Source: Hexactinellida sp. DTS-2022
Taxonomy: Eukaryota > Porifera > Hexactinellida
Reading direction: 5' to 3'
DNA length: 64,000 nt
NCBI GenBank assembly: GCA_028753945.1
Contig: JAPNXP010000002.1
Coordinates: 10,416,001-10,480,000, forward strand
In this document: piece after piece, positions 56,797 through 64,000 of the stretch
How the letters are laid out: every line of letters begins with the position of its first letter
Numbering within the stretch: position 1 is the stretch's first letter
Program-made: the position numbers and the translations under genes
Notes under the pieces: generated by a model
What the model saw: only the letters and a program-made list of their open reading frames with translations
Database searches by the model: none
Told to the model about the DNA's origin: nothing

Positions 56797-58943
56797 ATGG
56801 CGGAAAACACATTACACTAAGCTATAGTACACATATGCTATTTATAAATCGTAGACTTCAGCCACCAGGAGGTACTGGTAACTTGAGTCAACATAAAATT
56901 ATATTTAGTGGTTCCTCTAGCCACATACCGGATTTGATGCTCATGCAATACATATATAGGCTATAACCATGTAGAAAATGTTATAAAATGGGAAAAACTG
57001 GGAATTTTTTTTTTTTGGCCTCCGAGGACACTGCAGAGTGGGGTCCACATTAAAAAATAATCTCTAGGGAGTACTCTACAAACATGCCAAATTTGATGCT
57101 TTTAGGAAAAAGTGCACGATTGCTGCTTATATTCTGATTAACCGCCCCACTATTCTAATAAAACGTTATAGTAGGTTCTACTATAGTTTTATACTATAAG
57201 TGCACACTATTAATAACAACTAATAACAACACAAAATGCTATTTTTTAAATCATAAAATCAACAGAAGTTTTTAAGGCCCCTCTTTGGTTAATTTGGTAA
57301 TTGAGATTAGACTGTTTTCGTATAGTACACAGTAAAGTATTGATACATTGAAAATTTCAAGTGAATCTGAGCTCTACTTTTGCTGTTAATACCAGTTTAG
57401 TGCTCAGGAATGTGTGTATCATCATGAAAATGTCAATTTTCAATTGAAAATATATTTACATTTGGTTCAACTATTGCAAATTTGGTCTAAATAGTTTGAA
57501 ACCAAGTCTAAACTGATGAAGACATATGTAATTCGGGGGATTTTTCAAACTAACCACTAACATACAAACTTTGTGAGTTATAGCCCTTTGAAGTCACATT
57601 TTGACTGCCAATTTTTGCATTATTCGATGTTTTATATAAATATGCGGTCCAAGTCGAACTTCAAAGATATAGAATTCTGAATTTTTTTATGCTAGAGGTT
57701 AGTTTGAAAAATCCCCCCGAATTACATATGTCCTCGTTAGTTTAGACTTGGTTTCAAACAATTTGGACCAAATTTGCAATAGTTGAACCAAAAATAAATA
57801 GAATTTTAAATTACTTTTCACACTATTATGAGGGTATTCCGGTCAATATATAGGACAGCAATCTTTAGGAAAATGGTTTCAATTGTGATTCTAATGGGTT
57901 TGCAATATTATATGGAAGTGATGGGAAATTTAGTGCTAAGCTCTAGAGTTTATAGTTTTGAAGAAATAAATATGCTAAATCATCAAAAATGGGCACATTT
58001 TATGCCCATATATGGTCATTTGGAAGATTTTTGCGAGTTAGGGTCATAAAATGTATTATGGACGAATAGGAAACCGGGTATTGCGAGCATTTTGCACTCA
58101 AATATTTCATTATTGGTCGACGGGTTTCTGAGATTCAATGTAGAGATGTGAAAGGACCACCCAATGAGTTGAAAGGTCAGAAAGTTTAAAATTCTAAAGC
58201 GTTCACAGTTTTCATCCAAATTGTTTGAAACCAAGTGTAAACGATTGAATATATATTTAATATGGGAATGACCCTTGATCTAAACTTTACAATACAAACT
58301 TTCAAAGTTAATGCCCTTTGAAGTCAGACTAGGGACCTGGACAGTCCAAATCTGACTTCAAATGACTATAACTCGGAACTTAATTTTTGGAATGTTCAAA
58401 ATTTAGGTTTACAACCAAAGTAGATATGCAAATATACTTTTGTATGAATAACAACTATATTGAAAACAAATTGTGGCAGTGCCAGCCTACTAAACTTTCA
58501 TTCCATTTGAAAAAGTCACCCTCCATGATGTCCTTCACATTCCTGGATCTTATAATGGTCGCTACAGCAAAACTATACGTCAGATTCACCTGAAATTTTC
58601 AATGTGGATTTACTTTCTGGTGTACTATCCAAAAAGAATCGAATCTCAATTTATCTGACCAGCATTGTGTGGCCGTAATTTATATTACTCTCAATTTGGC
58701 CATATAACAGACATTCCCCAATTTCAAATTGCTCTAGTTATTTCAATTGTCCTCAGAATTAAGCCAAATTGTCCTATATTATCCTCCCGGGTATTATAAC
58801 TAATAAAAACGAAATAGACTCAATTATTTGAATAATTCAAAATTAACCCGAGAGGGGCCTTAAATCATGAAATAGAAAAACTAACGCATTTTTTATTTCC
58901 CTTCATTTTTATTGCAATCCCCTGAAAACAATCTGCGACCCCT
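56797..58943. repeat. Repeat-rich, no gene; hairpin at 57461-57792
   Basis: Arms 57461-57558 and 57695-57792 are near-perfect inverted repeats (tttggttcaactattgcaaa...) around a ~136-bp loop. A diverged relative of the arm lies at about 58205-58330. A block near 57163-57212 matches 103-150 inverted. Open frames here have no domain. Confidence 0.5.
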
Positions 58944-59050
58944 ATGCGCCCCCTGTTGAAAATACCTAGCGCCGCCCCTGCTCTACACCACCACTACTAT
59001 CGCTATACCACCACTATCGAAACTCCACCACTATCGCTACACCACCAATG
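58931..59050. repeat. hAT-like tip and CACCACTATCG tandem
   Basis: The stretch ending CCTAGCGCCGCCCCTG at 58979 is, inverted, a typical hAT tip (CAGGGGCGGCGCTAGG). It is followed by four to five imperfect copies of CTACACCACCACTATCG at about 58981-59047. Confidence 0.5.
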
Positions 59051-59365
59051 TCAGCTTCTTCGAAAATTCTCTCTGCGTAGGTCGACGCAAATCGTCTTGA
59101 ACGTGTCGGCCTCCGCCAAGAGATGCACTCTCTCCGCTTCATGTTGGACAGGTCCAACAGCAAAGTTTTCAAATACAGATTACGAATATAGCTCCTGGAG
59201 CGCAATCAATCTTATTAATTTATTGTAATTGTATTTATCTACCCTAGTATATTCTTATTTATTATGTATCGCTTTATAACAATAAACTCCTAATATTTAT
59301 CCTAGAGTTACACACACATTTAGTACTATTAGGTTACCTGTAAGCAAATTTCCGTTCGGCAAATA

Positions 59366-59625
59366 CCGTATTTATTCGAATAGTAGCCTAGGCGATTATT
59401 GTTTTTTAAGCCATTTTCTGACCAATAATCTTTGTGACTTTTCGAGAATATCACATGTTGATACAATTTATTTTGTATAGTCGGTTGATAATCGTATTGC
59501 GACTAATATTAGATAAAGAAATTTTCTCAGGGTACCCGTGATAAATTTGTATTTGCTAATTTGGGGGGGCTATTATTGGAGGTAGGCGATTATTCGAATA
59601 GGGGCTATTATAGGAGTATATACGG
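59366..59625. mobile_element. TA-flanked MITE (about 260 bp)
   Basis: Inverted ends CCGTATTTATTCGAATAGTA and CCGTATATACTCCTATAATA (right end read inward) are flanked by TA at 59364-59365 and 59626-59627. The tips resemble widespread pogo/mariner-type MITEs. Confidence 0.7.
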
Positions 59626-59949
59626 TATGTGTAATTATGGGAAAAGTCCAAAAATACTATTTTTTTTTCCAAAATTTTCAAAATACTCCGCTAATTTGTA
59701 AATATACCCAATTTTATTGGAATATTCCAAATATGCTCAAGTTTTATTGGATTATTGAAACTACTATGGGGATGCCAACCACAAATATTTATTAGTACAA
59801 GCTGCTCATCTCTTCTTCGCGCGTCATCACAACTTGTTATCGGGGCTGCGGCCCTCGTTGGTATTTCCAGCATGTTCCTTTTCAAATTAGATGTAGTACT
59901 TGATGCGTGACCCCTAGCTTCTATTTATATACGTAGATCCTTGTTAAAA

Positions 59950-60560
59950 ACGCTAGTGACTCGATTTTTTTTGTGAAATGTGTAAGCTTCTTATCTATAT
60001 GTAGCATTTGGTTTCAACACTTTTCCACTAATATATCATGAGTTATGACCAATTAGTGACTAATGTTTTGTCTTTTTTGTCATATTTTCACACCTCAATG
60101 CCCTCAAATATACAATAATGCATTATATAACTTCCGATTTGTTGATACAAAGATGGAAATAGCATTTTCGCATAAAATGAGAAATTTTAGGACACGATCC
60201 AATCTTTATTCGATTGGTTATGGACTTTTGAACATCAGAAGGGGGCAAATAATCACACATTTCACACCTGTTGATATTTCAGAAACGCCTTGAGATAAAT
60301 GATTATTGCCATCAGAAAATACTGTAAATACCTGACTTTCTATACGTTTATACAGTCGAAATGGTTTTTTTTTGCTGCCGGGTTTTTTTGCTTATTGGGG
60401 TATTTTGCCTCCTTTTGGCGTGCAAAAATGTGATATCTTTATGTGTTTTCCATCGGGTTTTAGCTCATTGGGTTTTTTTAACTCCTTTTGTCGTGCATTT
60501 GGGGGCAAAAAAACCCAATTTCGACTGTAATACATTTTAGGATCCTAGGTGTCTAAAATC
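59950..60560 (+). repeat. Family E repeat, copy with MITE insertion
   Basis: Matches 39340-39800 over its length and is interrupted by a 175-bp MITE at 60353. Confidence 0.6.
60353..60527. mobile_element. Tc1/mariner-type MITE (175 bp)
   Basis: Ends CAGTCGAAATGG and CCAATTTCGACTG (imperfectly inverted) are flanked by TA at 60351-60352 and 60528-60529. The related repeat at 39770 has the empty site (cgtttataatacatttta), which confirms the TA duplication. Confidence 0.85.
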
Positions 60561-60927
60561 TTTCAAATTAATTTATTAGAAAATTTAAGGCTAATCAATA
60601 TCAGAAACGAAAAGTATTATTTCGAAACTCAAATACAGTCATTTACAGTTTATTGCATTAAACACTACTTCTATCATAGCCTACTCTATATAAGGCCTAC
60701 CATCAAAGCTAATATTTTGCACCAAGGATGAAGTAGTGTACGATATTATTATTGACCCATAGTTATTTACATTTATCTCTGTCAGTTAGAAATATTTTAA
60801 ATTTGTTTGGATCAACTTGTTATTGATTTTTGTTAATTTTTAGTAATTAATTAATACAATTCTCCCACCGATATTTTAAGCACTTCCTAGTACTATATTT
60901 GACTTTGTTCCTTTTTAATTTTTCTCA

Positions 60928-63805
60928 ATGCCGAACTGTTCTGCCCCCGTTTGTAGGGGTAAATCCGGGTAATTATACCCCAGAAGACGCGTCCCAGTTT
61001 TTAAACTTCCTGATGGTCCACCCCTGAGTTACGACATGCCTGGATACGTGCTCTCCATCGTGAGGATATTTCTGACCTCAAAATGGTGTATGTGTGTGCT
61101 AAGCATTTTCCGAAGGAAGATATTCAATATTTTCACACGGTACCCAGAGGAGATGGCACATCCTATGAGGTCCCGCGAGGAAGACCCAAATTAAATCCTG
61201 GCGCTGCCCCCTCTCTCCTTCCTGGTTGTCCGTCTTATTATTCCTCTACCCCTTCAATTAGAATCAAACGAACTCGGTTCTCTTACGACTCCAAAGAGGA
61301 AGATTTATTGAACCAAGCAACTAATCTCAGCTTGAGATCAGAGAATACAGAAATGGAGAAGTTTCGTGTTGGTTGTATACAAGAAATACGAGATAAGTTA
61401 GCTTTGGTAACAATCCCAACTGACTGGTTAGTTGGGATTCAAACAGATAATTGTGTGAGATTTTTTTGCCTAAGATTGAAAATAATAATATTTGTGCAGA
61501 TGTTTCTCTTGAAATATATTCTTTTTTATCTGTGAACGGATATATAATATTATATATATGGGAGGAGTCCATTTCTCTCTCACTTATCTCTATCACTGAT
61601 ATCCGACAAATTGAAACGATGTTTACAGAGATTACTCTGAAACTTAGCTCTTCCCCTCAGAAGAAACATCCTCACCATATCTCTAAAGCAAAAGAACATA
61701 TTGAGGAGGCCATATGTAATCTATTAGATAGTGATGAAACAGAATCCAATTGTTCCGATTTGCCAAGATTACAATTTATTCTTGGCCAACTAGAGAATGT
61801 GGGTATTTACAAGAAGAGAAGGAGATATAATGGTCTTACACAAATTCTGGCCATAAAAATGCATCTGGTTTCTCCTGCTAGTTACAAATTCTCCAAAGTT
61901 CAGAATGCATTTCTTTTCCACATGTTCGTACACTAGAAAGTTGTACTCTTCTTTTGGGCTGGAAAACGACTCCTGTACTTACCATAGCCAGGTAACCTCT
62001 TCTTTAAGTTCTCAAGAGAAGAATGTAATTATTCAGATGGATGAGATCCACGTTAACTTAAGTCTGAGGGGTGGGAAGGGTGGGAAAATATTTGGTCCTA
62101 ACTTATCCCCTGAATACCCCAAAAGAACTGTATTTGCTATCATGGTTTCTAGTTTACACAAAAAATGGTCCTGTATTCCTCGTTTGATACCTTGCGCATC
62201 TATATCTGCTGAATACCTTTCCTATAATTAAGTCTTGTATTTTGGATATCGAATCTTGCGGTTTGAAAGTACAGATTATTTCTACCGACAATTACCCTTT
62301 AAACGTGAACTTATTCAAGTTATTTTCTCCAACTAAACAGTTAGAGACTAGTGTACCACACCCTTCTGATAATAAAAGAAAACTCTATGTTACTTTCGAC
62401 TTTGTGCACATTTTGAAAAGTATTCGAAACAACTGGTTGAATCAGAAAGATATTCGGAAAACCTTTCACTTTCCCAACTTTCAGAACATTAAGCTGGATT
62501 ACTGTGTGTATCCTGTTCAAGTTTACTCTGCATCTTTTAGTGATGTGCGTCTCCTCTATAATTTAGAGAAAGAATCCTTAGCTAAGTTAGCACCTAGCTT
62601 GACTATCAAAGCTTGTTATCCTTCTGCTATTGAGCGCCAAAATATGAAACTTGTTTTGAAAGTATTCAACGAATTAACTGTTGCGGCTCTGAAGTTACTG
62701 AATGAACTCAGTAACCAAGAAGACCGAAACAATACACACGACTTTGTTGAAATGCTTCTTCAAATTTGGAAACTTTTCAACATAAATTCCCCACTTAAAG
62801 GCAAACGTTTGAATGATGATATCTCAAGAGCTCTAACATACCAGGACGAACGATTTTCATTCTTAGCTTGTGTTGTTATTTGGTTGGAGACTTGGCTGGC
62901 TTTTCCATGAAATGTAGGAAAGTTAAGTAAACAAACGTTTACCAGTTTTAAACATGCTTGCACTGTATTGCCTCAGATAACTAACCATTTAACTGGATTT
63001 TGTGGATTTAACTATCTTTTGACATCCTTTTACAGACAGATCCATTGGAACATCACGTTGTCCTATATCGTATGATGTCATGTTCAAACTATCATGTCTC
63101 GTATCTTCAAATCCTTGAAACTGAACGCCGCCTCTAGTTATCCAACATATTAAAGATTTTTGCTTCACAACAAGATTGTGGCTTATATTCAATTCAGAGA
63201 TTTATTGATTCATACTCATCCTTTGGCACGAATAATGGCGATGAAATCGATGTCCAACTAGTCTGGGATGAAATTGATGATCTAACTTCCATTGAATGTA
63301 GTTTACAGACTCAACACTCATTAGCTTTTCTTGCTGGTTATGCAGTACATAAATATATTTTTAAAACTCAGCCATGTCATGTTTGCATTGATCTTTGACC
63401 ATTGACAAAGACTTTATCTTTAATGAAGATTCACAACCCGAGTTCAGGCTTTTGCAATTAACTGACCGTGGTGTCCTAAAGTATCCATCTGAGTTTATCC
63501 TCGAATCTATAGTAACTTTATGGAAGACGTTAATTACAATTGAAAGCAAAGAAAACTTGTTGGCGATATTGATGCAAGGATCATCCAGAAAAATTATTGT
63601 GGAAGTAACCTTGATATTCTTAGAAGGGAATGATGCGATTGCTAAATTGAGTTGCATTTCTTGTGGTGTCTCCATTTTGACTATCCTAAAAAATCTTATT
63701 TTAACTTGCGCCAACTGTTTGCTAGCTAACAAGGTTAATAATTATAACTCCGCTGTTGCAACTAAAGGAATAGAAAAGCGAAAACTAAAGAAGTTCTCAC
63801 ATTAA
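60928..63805 (+). pseudogene. P-element transposase with THAP domain, second copy
   Basis: ATG at 60928 gives MPNCSAPVCRGKSG, then a TAA; in another frame AWIRALHREDISDLK and VYVCAKHFPKEDI complete the C2CH THAP finger. Conserved core blocks are IIQMDEIHVNLSLRGGKGGK, KRTVFAIMVSSLHKKWSC, ISTDNYPLNVNLFKLFSP, FDFVHILKSIRNNWLN and LEHH-VLYRMMSCSNYH. The C-terminus reads LKYPSEFILESIVTLWKTL to KLKKFSH and a TAA. Frame breaks lie near 60970, 61450, 61905, 62230, 62908, 63040 and 63390, so it is more decayed than the copy at 18597-22400, which it parallels block by block. Confidence 0.85.
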
Positions 63806-64000
63806 TGAAATACACCAGAAGCTACTCTTCTATTATTATTATTGTTATTATTATTGTTATTTGACCCACATTATTATTTATGTATTCTTATCATTGTTGT
63901 TAAGTAAGCAATAAAGACTCAATAGAGAAAATCTATTAATTTATAGAATTATTTATTATAACAGATTAATTTCTAAAATGAACCTCATCGTACACTACTT
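63806..64000. other. 3' flank of the P transposase
   Basis: (ATT)n-rich at 63830-63880, with an AATAAA at 63911 that may be a polyadenylation signal for the transposase. No other feature. Confidence 0.4.

Larger units (their letters stand above)
60675..64000 (+). mobile_element. P element, second copy, runs to the window edge
   Basis: The left tip CATAGCCTACTCTATATAAG matches the tips of the first P element. The gene lies on the plus strand. No right tip is found before the end of the window. Confidence 0.75.

Noticed and set aside
58944-59228. 94-aa frame with THHYYRYTT repeats
   Set aside because: It starts in a short tandem repeat next to a hAT-like tip and shows no domain.

Overview
The window is an AT-rich animal genome segment built almost entirely from transposable elements and their relics. 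The reasons for a eukaryotic and metazoan call are GT-AG introns of 69 to about 200 bp in several genes, a caspase-like gene, and P-element, Transib/RAG1-like, hAT, Mutator-like (PF20700-type), KDZ and Ginger-type transposases side by side. The mix and the short introns would suit an early-branching or marine invertebrate such as a sponge, cnidarian or placozoan-like animal, but the sequence alone does not fix the species. I see no operon, ribosomal RNA, tRNA or CRISPR array.

Region by region. 0.6-7.3 kb: a 720-bp TTAA element (family A) beside an unclassified long-TIR transposon (family D) that is split by a 4.2-kb TTAA-flanked Mutator-like/PHD transposon; that transposon itself holds a hAT MITE. 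7.3-16.6 kb: a P-like element with long inverted ends (family F), a hAT MITE, an 875-bp TTAA element (family B), a second family A copy split by a deleted Mutator-like/PHD element, and an 877-bp TTAA palindrome. 16.65-22.75 kb: a complete P element bounded by a CTTGCAC duplication, with a full family D element in its very tip and a family B element in its transposase gene. 23.6-29.7 kb: a minisatellite of about 41-bp units that took three insertions: a hAT MITE, a 1,147-bp Transib-type MITE and a 3,071-bp Transib/RAG1-like element with its transposase gene. 30-36.3 kb: another TTAA element, a divergent Mutator-like transposase and a hAT element with an intron in its BED finger. 37-42 kb: a six-exon Ginger/Gypsy-integrase-like gene on the minus strand. 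42.5-46.9 kb: a hAT MITE hit by family A, two long TACA microsatellites around a small TIR element, and a Tc1/mariner MITE. 46.9-51.8 kb: decayed multi-exon KDZ transposase, then a caspase-like reading frame followed at once by NHL repeats. 52-56.8 kb: a second, almost identical 1,147-bp Transib-type MITE sits in the 5' part of a large CXC-finger gene that also carries a nonsense codon and a GC-rich insertion. 59-64 kb: TA-flanked MITEs and a second, more decayed P element running to the window edge.

The most interesting signal is the Transib/RAG1-like system. The autonomous element and both MITEs begin with CACAGTG, the exact consensus heptamer of vertebrate V(D)J recombination signals, and all three have 5-bp target duplications (TACTC, TAACG, TACTA). 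The encoded protein keeps RAG1-like catalytic and zinc-ligand motifs. Many insertions can be dated relative to each other because an intact copy of the target lies elsewhere in the same window.
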